Positions 9,787-20,948 of a DNA stretch of 25,060 nucleotides are shown here, piece by piece. The notes under the pieces are model-generated. The model saw nothing but the letters and a program-made list of their open reading frames with translations. It was not told the origin of the DNA and did not search any database. Both the position numbers and the translations under genes were made by a program. Positions within the stretch are counted from its first letter, which is position 1, and each line of letters begins with the position of its first letter. The DNA is from Conidiobolus incongruus B7586 (taxonomy: Eukaryota > Entomophthoromycota > Entomophthoromycetes > Entomophthorales > Conidiobolaceae): NCBI GenBank assembly GCA_000697335.1, contig JNEM01013271.1, positions 1 through 25,060 of the forward strand. Reading direction: 5' to 3'.

Positions 9787-11899
9787 AATTTTTATCTATC
9801 AAAAGTAAAATCAAAAGTAAAATTAAATATTTTTTTTCAAAATATAATGTGGATATATTTATATTAAAAATATGTTAAATTATATATATATATATTTTAA
9901 ATTGAGATATATAATACAATATACTTTTTAATGATGATTAATTAATAAATATTATACTTTTTATTACCGAATTTAATGACAAATTTAAAAGATAAATTAC
10001 AATATTAACCTGAAATCATAGCTCTTATTTATTTGTCCTTGTAGAGATGGAATTTAATATAATATGATTAAATTATCATGGTAATAATGACTTTCTCAAT
10101 ATAATTATATTTATCATTAATTTTCTTTTGAAAATACTAACAAATGTATTTTAAATTAAATTAATATAATTAAAAATTATAAAATTAAATTAATATTAAA
10201 TAATAAAAATTCAAATTTTTAATTATTATTTGTTTATTATATTATTATTCGAATTTTAAATTTATATATTATTTTTTTTCAACCTCTAAAATGACAATAA
10301 TTTATTTCAAAATTTGGAATAGAGATAAAATCACAATTTTATTAAATAATTTATAGAATAATGTAAAAAATGGTATATAATCAATAAATAACAGTGTTCA
10401 TATAGTATATTTTAAGATAAACTATAATTATTAATCAAAGTCTTAATTATTTTGTTAATGAAAAGTTTGATTGAATAAAAAAATAAAATATTTTAAATTT
10501 TTATAATGAGGAATTTGATATATAATATACAATCCTAAACTATTTATTATTCGCATAAATTATTATTGAACTATTCGCTTATTTAAGGTAAAAGGTTTTA
10601 TTTCATATCTTAGCATTAACCCTGATTATTCAATTTAGAGTAACTGTCTTATCAGTTATCTTATAATCCAGTAATATTTGAATTTGAATTTATATCATAG
10701 TCTAATAAAATATTAATTAAAAATTCAAAATTTTGATTACATGATTATATAATAAAAAATCTAATGAAGATTAGCTAAATATTTAAACAAGTACAATTTA
10801 TATATTTAGCCAATTAACTATATATCATCATAGTTTCATTGTTATGATTTTAATTAAAAATTTTATAAAATATCAATCAATTTATCTTGCATAAATTATT
10901 AAATTAATAAATTATTCAAATAATATATCAATTGTTTTTTTTTCAAAATTTACATAATTTGAGTTAAATATTTTAACTTATAGTATATTATAGAAATAGT
11001 TAATATAATTAGGATTAGACAGGTTTGATTTTTTTCAATTTAAAAAATTGACATTATTGAAAAAAAAAATCATCATTACATGAGATTAAATAATTAATAA
11101 TATATATTCGAAGTATATAACTAAATTATAACATGTCACCAATATAATCGTGGCAATGATTTAGCCAATTAATAATTATTCAAAATTAAAAAATCTTTAT
11201 AAATTCTAGTTAAATTAATAATATTTAAAATTATAATTATATATCAAAATACAATTTAATATGTGTTACCTTTTTCAATAAAAATATTAAATAACATTAA
11301 ATTAATATTTTTCTCCCATTAATATTCATATTATATGGTTGTAATATAAAATTGATAATTAGATTAGGAAATATTCAAATAGTTGATCAATATTTTTATT
11401 AAAAGTATATGAGTGAATAAAATAATTAAATACAAATAATATATTAAGCAAGAAAAAAAATAAATAAAATAGGATTTTGTTTATTTAAATAATAATAATA
11501 ATATCAAAACTAAAAAAATAAAGCAAGTTAATACAGTAAATTAACATAAAATAAAAGATTACCTTTTTTAATTTATGAAATATTCATCAATTGAATAATT
11601 CACCATGGATATTATGATGTCCGTTAATTTTTGATTCAAATCAATTGTCACAATTTTGTGACAAAATGATATAGTTTTTTTTACTTCATTAAGTTTACAT
11701 TAACTCCTCCTTATTAATTAAAAAAATTATGATAAATAAAAATACTCTTAAAAAATAATAAAATATGATTTGAAATAAAAATGATAAATTTAATAAGAAA
11801 ATAAAAATACAATATATATATATATATATAATTAAAATTAATGAACTGTGTAGCAATAGTAATAGAAATAATAAAAAAAATAAAAAATAACAAAAATAA
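9787..11899. other. AT-rich gap downstream of YAF9
   Basis: Extremely AT-rich with no recognisable gene in either strand. The part adjoining 11900 should be the YAF9 3' untranslated region. It contains an AT microsatellite at 11812-11830. The open frame at 11695-11946 (-) is out of frame with YAF9 exon 4 and continues into low-complexity sequence, so it is not a gene. Confidence 0.55.
11812..11830. repeat. (AT)n microsatellite
   Basis: Nineteen bases of alternating A and T in the 3' flank of YAF9. Simple sequence. Confidence 0.9.
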
Positions 11900-12752
11900 T
11901 TACAGTTCTTTCTTATAAGCTTGAATCTCACGCTGCAATTGGGCAATTTCTAATTTTAACTTTTGGTTATCCATCCTGGTTTGTAATGACAACTCTTTTA
12001 AATATTTCCTCTCCTTCTTTTCATCTTCTAGACCTAATTAATTTAATCATATTAATTTGATTAAAAATGAGAAATATATGTAATATTTACTGAATGGAAG
12101 GTGGTCTACTGCTGTTGGAGGTAATGTGGGTGGTGGATGTGCATAAAAATAGTTGTTTAATGCTTCGTTAGGTTCATTGAATACCTATAAAAATATTTTT
12201 ATCATTATTAGCGAAATGATATCAAATGTAATGTAAATATGTTATAATGTCTAATTACAAATTCATCATAACGGACTGAATAAACGGTATCACCAACTTT
12301 CCAAACATTTTTAGTTTCTGCTAAAGGATGTAACCTAATCATATGATAGAGGATCACAGGCTTCTCCAAGACCATTGGATTGAAATGAATTTTAATTTGT
12401 ACTTCAAATTCACCCCATCCTGTCTCATTAATTTCAAACGGGAATTTTTCAATATTTTGGTTGGAATTGGGGAAGCTTTCATGCAATTTAAAAGTTACTT
12501 TCTTAATAATGGGACTCAAGTCCTCATTATTAATACCTCTTACGAATAGAGTCCATTGGTGAGTATGGTCAGGATTTTTCGTGTTTTTCTTCTTTAAATT
12601 TAAAGGGGAAGATGTATTACCATAAACGATAGGATAAGTCCAGCATTCACCCTATAATAGTTAATATTGTTAAAAATTATTACGATATTAGTAAATCAAT
12701 CATATACTTTAATTCTTTTTGATGTACTTCCAAGTAATGATTTTGTAGACAT
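11900..12752 (-). CDS. YAF9: YEATS-domain chromatin protein Yaf9/GAS41 (4 exons, 221 aa)
   Basis: Yaf9 is a shared subunit of SWR1 (H2A.Z deposition) and NuA4 (histone acetylation); its YEATS domain reads acylated histone H3. Exons on the minus strand are 12752-12708, 12651-12259, 12184-12091 and 12033-11900, with GT-AG introns of 56, 74 and 57 nt that keep the frame. The first intron has a TACTAAT branch site. The YEATS domain spans about residues 14-150: PIVYGN (22-27), the DHTHQWTLFVRG strand (43-54), KKVTFKLHESF (65-75), the signature ETGWGEFE (91-98) with the cage tryptophan at 94, and LYHMIRLHP (116-124). YDEFVFNEPNEA crosses the exon 2/3 junction. Residues 179-221 form a heptad-rich coiled coil (LKELSLQTRMDNQKLKLE and on), matching the C-terminal coil that anchors yeast Yaf9 and human GAS41 in their complexes. 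Length is close to yeast Yaf9 (226). A frame running past the exon 2 donor is intron read-through. Confidence 0.96.
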
Positions 12753-13251
12753 TGATACTTATTATTAATATTTAATATGACGGTTTAAAACTAAATAAAT
12801 AATAAAATTTATTTAATTTGAATTAAGTTTAAATATTTATGGGATAAAGTTATTTTCCAAATAATCAACTCTTATAAAAATTATGTTTTTTTTTTTCAAT
12901 ATAAATTAGAATTATTAAGCTGAAATTTGACGGATTAATGACTTTATATTTACCTTTTATGTTCTATACAAATATTTTATTATATTGAATATTGGTCCTA
13001 CAAGCATCAATATTAAAAAGGCAATTAAAGAAAACAATTCATGGTCAAGCTATTTATTAAATGAAAATGTAATGTTTTAGAATAATTATCTTAACTTTTT
13101 TAATCAATATTTCATATGTAAACCTGTGTTATTATAAAAGCAATATCCTTTAATTTTGGATATATTTGGTAGCAAAAATTAAGAAAAATATGAATATTAT
13201 TACCTATAATTCTAAATAGAAACTGAATTAATATACCAAATTAATCAATAT

Positions 13252-13412
13252 ACTTGGTTCAAATCCTTCTTATTACCAAGTCCTAAAAATCACCATCCTT
13301 TCAATCAAAAAATTATTAAAATCTTGGAACTTTACTGAAAACTACGGAATACACAATCGGTTTAACATAGATGGATTAATAATCAATTACTGAGAGTACA
13401 TTCTCAGTAATT
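13252..13412. repeat. Two short perfect inverted repeats
   Basis: ACTTGGT at 13252-13258 pairs with ACCAAGT at 13275-13281 (16-nt loop). AATTACTGAGA at 13385-13395 pairs perfectly with TCTCAGTAATT at 13402-13412 around a 6-nt loop. The second is an 11-bp stem, more than is typical of the plain AT-rich background. Confidence 0.55.
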
Positions 13413-14565
13413 TAAAAATAAGCATCGAATTATTCACTATGCATATTAAGGACTGTTGAATACACTTTGATTTAATAGAATCAGGATCCCGATTATTTAC
13501 AATTGAAATGAACCAAATTCAAATTTTATATAATTGATATTCCAAAAATATTCTAAAATTAATATATAGTATATTGTTAAATCAAAAATAATTATATTAA
13601 ATAATATTTTAAACATTAAAAATAATATGAAAATTATAAAAAAAATTATATTGAATCAAATTCAATATTATAAAATCATTTTATTTTAATTAAAAATTTT
13701 AATTTATTATTATGAGAGAGGAATTTTGATATAACTTAGTAATATCCGAATATAATCATTGTAATAATATATCAGATATATTTATCAATTGAGCTAATTA
13801 ATAAGATATATGCTTACAATGCTTGCCATATTATCATATTTAATAGTTGAAAAATTGTAATTTGAATATAATGGCCAAATATTACAATTTCGGTAAAGAT
13901 GGGATTATATTTTTTATTTACCAAATTTTATGGCAGAATATCTCATTAAGAACACTTATGCAATAGAATCTTGACTATTGCCATAGTATATTCTATCTAT
14001 TCCTAATCAAGAATTTTAAAGATATGATAAATATACCATTGATTGAATTATAATTACTAATAATTCTTGGCTGTTACAATGATTTACTCCCCACAATTTC
14101 TCATGATTATTAAAATTGATATAGATAAGAGTTTAAAAAATGAAATAATTTAAAAATGTGTATAGTATGATAGTCCTTAATGATTCAAAAGTTATTCATT
14201 TTGATTGAGAGTAGAGATAATTAATTTGGATTAATTAAATATACGATACCTTAATATTAGACCAATTTTCGATTGATAAAGTGAAACTATCACAAATATA
14301 TGATTCGGTGCTATTGAGGGCTGAATAAAGCACAAAGTCCGATCCTAAGAAACCTGGAAACTACGGATTTTTAACTTATTTACCTAACTTCTACGTATGA
14401 TTCAAGTTCCATTAAATACTCTATTTTTATCAACATTGTATTATAGTTGATTCAAGTTTAGTTTTATTTATGGGTAGTTTTTGTTAAACTATGGTTTTTG
14501 ATTAAATATTTATTTAAGTTTAAGATAACGTTAACTAATAAGGTTGAATATTTAATTAAAAATAC

Positions 14566-14579
14566 CCTATTATAATAGG
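14566..14579. repeat. 14-bp perfect palindrome
   Basis: CCTATTATAATAGG reads the same on both strands. The flanking CCCTAT and ATAGGG also form an alternative inverted pair nearby. It could be a dimeric protein-binding site or chance in AT-rich DNA. Confidence 0.4.
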
Positions 14580-15155
14580 AATAAAAATAGGGGATTTTAT
14601 GTATTTTGAAAATACGTTAATTGTAATCCGATTTTTAGTTCAAATAAACAATAATAAATACTAATTTAAATACTTGTTTTTACAGTATTTTTGGCCTAAA
14701 TTTTTTCTCAACGCTGTATGATGAAATTATTATGAAAAGGTATTTTTTAGCAATATTTTGATAGATTGAGTATCAAACAATTATCCATATTTAATTGATT
14801 TTTTGTTATATGGTTATTATTCATTTTATGCTTTGATTAATATTACATAATAATGAACTAATAAACTATTAATGAATGAATAGTTTTCTTGTATGAATAA
14901 TCTAGAAATTGTATAATAATGAAATTATAACTCATACTCATTCTGACACTAATTGTAATATTGGGGGAATATTATTAATCAAAACAATTCGACAAATGTT
15001 GACAAAATTTCAAAAATAATTTTATTATTGATTTTCATGCATACAATTAATTTTCTTACCAATTTGATTTATTTTTAGCTTATGATATTTATTCGGATTT
15101 AACCGGTATTATTTTTTCCCTATGAGAAAATTTTAAAAATATTGAAACCAACAGG

Positions 15156-15343
15156 AAAGTTGAGGATCAGTTAATTAGTGAGTTAAGTGATCGAGTCTCA
15201 GAATCCTCAACTTTACTCCGTGTTCCCGGCCACATTACAATATTACCATGGGTATTGTATTTTAAAATAGTAGCATCGGACTCAAAGTGATTACTAAGTA
15301 CATCAGGTATATCGGGTCAAAAAATGGTTTGTCAACGTGACCC
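15156..15343. repeat. Island of three perfect inverted repeats, including a 12-bp stem
   Basis: AAAGTTGAGGAT at 15156-15167 pairs perfectly with ATCCTCAACTTT at 15203-15214 across a 35-nt loop. TACAATA at 15236-15242 pairs with TATTGTA at 15253-15259 around a CCATGG core. GGGTCA at 15314-15319 pairs with TGACCC at 15338-15343. The patch is clearly richer in G and C than the DNA on both sides. No open frame or known RNA family was recognised. Confidence 0.55.
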
Positions 15344-16975
15344 AGAAAACAGAACCAGCTCTCAGACTGAAAAAATATCCAAAATAAAGAAATAAAAATC
15401 ATAACTGATTTTAAATAAGTAAACTATAATGATGCAGGATAGAGTTTATAGAGTTAAAGATCATCAACCCTAGAAAAGTACCAGTGAAATATTGAACCCA
15501 AAAAATGTTGGAGGAAGGGAGAATATATTCAAGTTATGAAAATCATTTATTATTTTAGTAATCTGACACGATTTTAATTTTTTTTTAGAAAATCTTCACC
15601 ATTTCAAGTAAACTAGAATAAATTAATAATTTTAACGGTAATAAAATCAACCAAGTTTTTAACTGAATATTATAGAATTACAAGGTATATTATCTATATC
15701 AAAGTATTTGATATAATAATTTAAATATTTTGTTAAATTTTAACAATTCTTATTATTTTTATATTAGTACAAGTTTAAAAATTATTATGGTGAAGATGAT
15801 TTTGATGATGTATTAAATAGGAGGTCACCATAAAAAATATTTTGATCCGGTTTATCCAACTCAAACCTCACTTAAGAAATCATTATAAATAACTTTATAT
15901 CAAACCATATTCTAACTGATATATCACTATTCTTCACTCATCAATACCTTATAATTAATTTTTTAATAAATGAAATTGTTGAAATTCATTAATTTTTCAA
16001 ACAATTAATCCTAACTTCAGAATATATTACGATTAATGGAAAATTTATTTCAAATTGATATATTTTAATCAGGTGATTTTAATAATTTTCAAATCAAATA
16101 TATTAATATGATTATTCAATTGAATATATCTATATTTTATTACTATTATTAATATGGATATATTATAGACAGTATTTCTAATATCTCTTGACAATTATAG
16201 CACGAAATTAAAATAGTGATCTTCCAATAAACTTATACTATACTAATCTATTACATTGATCAATTATCTTGAAACAAATATAGTGGATTGACAAAGATTT
16301 ATATGACTATATCCTTTTATTAACAGGCTTTGATATCAAAATATATTTCGAATATTAAAATTGATATGAAATCTATGATTAAATCATATGTATAGTATTT
16401 TTTAGTTGCAGTTTTTAATAAAACCTCTAAATTGGATGCTATAGTAACTTTAAATGTAGGCTAGGAGGTAATTTGAAACGTGTTGGTTAATATTCTTTTT
16501 TTCTAATAAAATATATTTGATAACAAAGATGCATATATATCCCATTTCATATTAATTTTCAGGGTTCAGAATAATCATAAGCCTCTTTCAGGTGTTCATT
16601 TTTCCACAGCCAGTCATTACCAACATTCAATTTCCATCATCAAATATCATTAAAAATTATTTATAAAATGAAAAGTGTGATGCCAAACAATGTAATGGCC
16701 CTGTAACTGACCCATATTCCCTGAATGTCTCCGAATCTTCTTTCAGTATCTTCAAACTACCTAGCTCAACCTCCGTGGTGACTAAACACAATTCAGCTAT
16801 TCTCGCTCACACTTATCGGAATATTAGCAGTTGGCTTCTTCTAGTCGACCCATGAAAATGAACCCATTCTAACCTAATCAACAAGCTTGCCTAATTAGGA
16901 AATTAGACATCCAATAAAGCATTCAGTGGTGGTGGATAACTCTGCCTATCATTGGGTGCTGAAACGTTAGATGAG

Positions 16976-16996
16976 AAAAACCAAAAACCAAAAACC
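16976..16996. repeat. (AAAAACC)3 tandem repeat
   Basis: Three exact 7-bp units in the upstream region of the LST2-like gene, about 370 bp before its start codon. Short tandem repeat, possibly a regulatory site cluster. Confidence 0.85.
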
Positions 16997-17111
16997 AAAT
17001 GAATCATTAATAGTAGTATCCAATCCCAAATTGGACATCTCCTCCTCCCTCCAATTCACCCAATTTTCCCCCTCCTTCCAAGTTGGGTAACTCCAAATTT
17101 GCCAGCTGACC

Positions 17112-17119
17112 TATATAAA
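17112..17119 (+). promoter_or_regulatory. TATA box of the LST2-like gene
   Basis: TATATAAA is a consensus TATA element, placed about 230 bp before the start codon and just downstream of a CT-rich, CCAAT-bearing block. Transcription would be expected to start some tens of bases further on. Confidence 0.6.
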
Positions 17120-17270
17120 GACCACAGCTCCAACCGCCTTCTTTTATTTCCTTGGCTCAATTTCATTGTTAGTGAAATCACTACACGTCTTATTCCGTTC
17201 ATTTATTGAACTGGTGTTTATATTCTCTTGTATATTATTGTATTGATTATTTTATTTGTAAATTCCAATC

Positions 17271-17284
17271 TCTCTCTCTCTCTC
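17271..17284. repeat. (TC)7 repeat in the 5' leader
   Basis: Seven TC units in the presumed untranslated leader, about 65 bases before the start codon. Such pyrimidine tracts are common near fungal transcript starts. Confidence 0.85.
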
Positions 17285-17347
17285 AAGTTTATCAACCTGC
17301 CCTGAATTCTCATTGGTTATATATCAACTCCAAAATATTTCTCAAAA

Positions 17348-18577
17348 ATGACAACATATTCTTTGCGTCCTATGTCAACAATATCATCAAATCAGTTCTC
17401 CAGCATCACACCGCCTTCGGTGGCCAGATTTGCTGTCCCTCCACCTCTCCATAGAACCTCACCTCACCATCTTCTAATACCACCGCACTCAGCACCCACA
17501 CCTTCTGTACTTGCTATTTTCAACCCTATTTCACATCATAACACTCAAACACTTCTAGCGCCTCCTCTCAACAAATCCAACCTACTATCACTTCACTTTC
17601 ATGCTGAACAAAAATTAACAGAGGCTACAAATACACTGAGTCGCATTGAACATCTCAAAGGCCCTCAATTCCATTTCCTAATGGATCAAATTCATCATGC
17701 TCAAGCTATTGTTTTAGATGCTGTATTTCTTATTTACAAAGATATGGATGATGGTCTCAAATGTCCCAAGCCCCACAGGACGAATCTTCCCTTAGAAGAT
17801 CGTGAAGCTTTAGAGAGCGGTTTTAGGGAATATGTCCTATTCGCTGCTCAAGCTCTCACAAATGGATTTCAGATTCGTGGCTTAGAACAAAATACAGATC
17901 AGTTAATGACTCCAGCATTACAGCTGATCGCTGCATATCAAGCTCTACGTCAGGTGTTTTACCTCCGGGCGACTACTTGTCCAGAACCTCCCTACCAGAG
18001 TCTTTACGATGTTTTAATTGACTTTGACCATGCTTGGACACAGTTTGAAGCCATTTTATTTTTGAGCTACCACCGCTCCAAATCGGAGCTTGAAAGTCTA
18101 CCCCCTCAATTTCCTTTGCTGGTTCACGCTCTCCATAAAACCTTGCATAAATCCATCGCCAAAGGCTATGTCCAGACGTCACAAGTCGAGTGCGTTGACC
18201 CTGATCTCATGATCAGCCTTCCTAGACTTACACTCCTCAACTGTATTCTTCACCAAAAGTACCGGTTGGTGGATTTGGAACGACCAGACAATTGTTTTAC
18301 TTGGTTTTTGCCTCATTTAACTAAATTAAAAAAAATCCACCAGTTGGTAAAAAGTTTTAACCGCACTCAGCTTCAAAATCTAAAAATTCAATTGAGCTCT
18401 GGTGAGAGTGACGGGAGCTCTAGCAGCAGTGGCGAGGACAGCTCGCACGATCTCTGCGCTGAAGCTCAAGTGCACCAAGCCTTCAAATTATTGTGCCAGG
18501 TTGCCGATTCTCTCTGTTACGGGAATAATGCTAAGTGGCTGGTGCGTGCTATGGAAACCGTTTTCCAGGGCCTTTAA
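17348..18577 (+). CDS. LST2: LST2/ZFYVE28-like protein without a FYVE finger (409 aa)
   Basis: Single-exon gene with a good start context (AAAA before ATG). Residues 1-80 are Pro/Ser/His-rich and look disordered. About 82-346 resembles the conserved N-terminal domain of lateral signaling target protein 2, an endosomal regulator of EGF-receptor signalling in animals. Matching landmarks are the LHFHAEQKL opening, REYVLFAAQALTNGFQIR, the FEAILFLSY segment, and the strongest block from DPDLMISLPRLTLLN to LPHLTKLKKIHQLVKSFNRT, which parallels the animal DPALMFTIPRLAIV and FRPFRTLLMKIRELLRTLT. An acidic Ser tract follows at 352-367. Residues 370-409 (VHQAFKLLCQVADSL, then VRAMETVF) match the helical segment preceding the FYVE finger in animal LST2. 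The protein stops there, with no FYVE zinc ligands. Function in fungi is not known to me; family membership rests on motif order, not an alignment. Confidence 0.75.
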   Translation: MTTYSLRPMSTISSNQFSSITPPSVARFAVPPPLHRTSPHHLLIPPHSAPTPSVLAIFNPISHHNTQTLLAPPLNKSNLLSLHFHAEQKLTEATNTLSRIEHLKGPQFHFLMDQIHHAQAIVLDAVFLIYKDMDDGLKCPKPHRTNLPLEDREALESGFREYVLFAAQALTNGFQIRGLEQNTDQLMTPALQLIAAYQALRQVFYLRATTCPEPPYQSLYDVLIDFDHAWTQFEAILFLSYHRSKSELESLPPQFPLLVHALHKTLHKSIAKGYVQTSQVECVDPDLMISLPRLTLLNCILHQKYRLVDLERPDNCFTWFLPHLTKLKKIHQLVKSFNRTQLQNLKIQLSSGESDGSSSSSGEDSSHDLCAEAQVHQAFKLLCQVADSLCYGNNAKWLVRAMETVFQGL

Positions 18578-18831
18578 AAATAGTTTTTTATATTTAAAAA
18601 TATATTGTATATTTAACTCAATCATAATAACCATATATCTTTTTTTTACATCTTAATATTTTTTTTGTTCTCTTGTTTATCTCTTTGCTAACCTGAATTT
18701 TCCAGAATTCATCCAATTATAATTCTATTTTAAACTCAAACCAGCTCAATCTATTTGACTCACTCAGTTTGAAATTTTATACTAGTACTCCGATAAATTC
18801 CGTCAAATTTAATATTTCAAACCGAAATTTG

Positions 18832-18987
18832 GGTGAGAGATAAGTTTTAAAAGTGAGATTCAGCGTATCAATTAGGAATAATTCAATTGAATCAATGTAT
18901 CACTTCCCACATCCTTCGATTTTCTCACCAGTTCTTTAAGTGTGATTAACTTAGCCAAGTTTAAATCTCACCTTTTCAAATGTTATG
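18832..18987. repeat. Four GTGAGA/TCTCAC motifs in inverted arrangement
   Basis: GGTGAGA at 18832-18838 pairs perfectly with TCTCACC at 18923-18929. GTGAGATT at 18853-18860 pairs with AATCTCAC at 18964-18971. The second pair extends outward as an imperfect inverted repeat of about 22 bases (18839-18860 with 18964-18987). A 12-bp palindrome ATTCAATTGAAT lies between. This could be a small MITE-like remnant or a cluster of binding sites. Confidence 0.4.
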
Positions 18988-19432
18988 ATTTCATCATATG
19001 AGATTACAATTGTACCACTTCCATTAAATAAAAATGTTCATTCATTTACTCATAAGCTATAATAATAACCAATCGCATTAAATCAACAAAATACACATAA
19101 AGATTTATCTTTATACCTGAGATCTACTATTGTTTCATTTTTAATTAATTGGATGAATACCTAGCATAAAGTATCGTCAATACCAATTATTTGACTATCC
19201 TAGTCACTCCATTTCGTTGTATTAAAACAACTAGAATTTTAGGTTGTATACCAAGAAATAAATAGTAAAAGATCCATTCCCCAATCCCCAGCTAAATTTA
19301 AGAAGATTCTACACATATGTCGACTAATGAAATCACTAATTGGACCTTATTTTAACAGAATTAGAATGCATCCGTTATTTAATTTTTAAAATTAATTCCC
19401 AATTGATTTTTTCATAATGGAAACGTTTAATT

Positions 19433-19446
19433 GGGTGAAATCACCC
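19433..19446. repeat. GGGTGA/TCACCC inverted repeat
   Basis: Two perfect 6-bp arms separated by AA, at the start of a C-rich stretch in otherwise AT-rich DNA. It resembles a dimeric transcription-factor site, but no gene start is visible nearby. Confidence 0.45.
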
Positions 19447-20926
19447 ACCTCTTTTTCACACCTAATCTCCCTCCCCCTCAATTGCTTCAATTCTCCCTGA
19501 ATCTTTTAGTGAATCAAAAAAAATTATAATTACAAAAGTATATTTCAAAAAAAATGATGAACTTTTTTTAATATAAAAGTATATATCATTACAAAAAATT
19601 AATCACCCTTTAATTAATTTATTTAAATTAATTTAAATCTTTAGTAATTTTGTAATTTATAATTGTTGTTGAATGTTCATATGATACTTAATATTGAGGA
19701 TTATAATTTAATTAATCTCAATATGGTTATATTCAAAAATAACGGAGAATATATTTTCTAAAGAATAATTCGTTTAAAAACGAGAAATTTGAATGGTAAA
19801 AAAACTGAAAATGGATTTCTTTGAATATATCCAATTTGTTTAGATGTTCATATGAATAGGGATTATCTATTAATTGATTTTTTTAATTGTTTTGAAGCTC
19901 CTTAAAAATTCATATAATTAATATATTTTAGGTAGTTTTTTAGGTTAATTATACTATATTTGATCATTTTTTCTAACTGATGAAGCTAAATTCAAATCTT
20001 GAATTACTAATATTTTATTTTATAATATCTTGATTTAATTATGATAAATTTTAAATATATTATTTATATAGTTCAAAATAAAAATTTATTTAAATAATAT
20101 TTTAATCCAATAAAATATCCTCATTAATCATATAATTGAAATTTAAATAAACTATTTTTTTATGTTGGTTTTATGCGCCATAATTATGTAGCTGTAAATA
20201 TATTGATTATTTTGCCTTAGTTTGAGTACCAGTAAAGATCACAGAATGTTATTTTCCTTATAATAAATTCTTTTAGGTAATAACAATATGTGTTAGTGTC
20301 TAGAATACAATTAGAAACAGTTGAAAAATTTAATATTCAATTATGAAGATTTGTGTAAAAAAACAAAAAAAATATAAAATTAATTTATATTATATTCTGT
20401 TTATAATATCTTTTCTTATTTATATTGGATGAATTCTATTTTAAATAAATAATAATAATATATACTTTATATTTTATAACCAATATCACCCCCTCAGCAA
20501 CTATAAACTATAAACCTACCATTGATAAAATTACCATAGTAATAAGTGGTTGGCAAAATAGAATGTTAAGGCGTAATTGATTGATATTATTCACTTGAAT
20601 AATCTAACAGTTGCATAAAATCATCACCATTTAATTTGTTTTGAAATATAACTTGAATTCTAATTAAAATTTAATAATAAAGAACCTTAAACTTTTTTTT
20701 CAAAATTTTGTAAAATGATTTATTATAAATACAATAAAAATATAATTCTTTACTAATTAAATGTTACAAAAAATGCTTTCAAATTTTTTGAAAAACTAAT
20801 TCATCAAGTATTTGTACACAAAGTAAAATGATGTAATAACAAATTAATTTAGTTTTGGATATTATGTTAAATCACAAAGTAATGATCTTAATTTTCAATA
20901 CGTTAAACTTTTAATCTACGATTTGA

Positions 20927-20948
20927 ACAAGCTCAATCAACAGCTTGT
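20927..20948. repeat. ACAAGCT/AGCTTGT inverted repeat
   Basis: Two perfect 7-bp arms with an 8-nt loop in a small island richer in G and C within the AT-rich gap. No open frame or RNA family was recognised. Confidence 0.45.

Larger units (their letters stand above)
12753..16560. other. Long AT-rich gap between divergent YAF9 and LST2-like genes
   Basis: The part next to 12752 should carry the YAF9 promoter. Beyond that I see no gene in either strand. Within the gap are isolated inverted repeats at 13252-13281, 13385-13412, 14566-14579 and 15156-15343, reported separately. A richer patch at about 14290-14385 can form an imperfect bulged hairpin but matches no RNA family I know. Confidence 0.5.
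16561..17347 (+). promoter_or_regulatory. Promoter and 5' leader region of the LST2-like gene
   Basis: Higher-GC stretch ahead of the LST2-like start codon. Proximal signals include a pyrimidine-rich block with CCAAT motifs at about 17040-17080 and a TATA box at 17112-17119. The leader from about 17140 to the start codon contains no ATG, so there is no upstream open frame, and it includes a CT repeat at 17271-17284. Three tandem AAAAACC units sit at 16976-16996. Individual regulators cannot be named from sequence alone. Confidence 0.55.

Noticed and set aside
11695-11946. 83-codon hydrophobic frame on the minus strand
   Set aside because: Out of frame with YAF9 exon 4 and made of AT-rich low-complexity codons including the microsatellite.
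12343-12549. Open frame antisense to YAF9 exon 2
   Set aside because: Shadow frame over a clearly coding YEATS exon.
13256-13266. tRNA B-box-like word GGTTCAAATCC
   Set aside because: The bases around it pair as ACTTGGT/ACCAAGT, not as a T arm, and no A box, anticodon arm or acceptor stem is found at the right distances.
14290-14385. Possible H/ACA-like RNA with bulged hairpin
   Set aside because: A bulged stem can be drawn, but no convincing H box, ACA box spacing or second hairpin was found.
17206-17454. Frame overlapping the start of the LST2-like gene
   Set aside because: Lies mostly in the untranslated leader, in another frame, with no family resemblance.
17973-18182. Open frame antisense to the LST2-like gene
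   Set aside because: Shadow of the coding strand.
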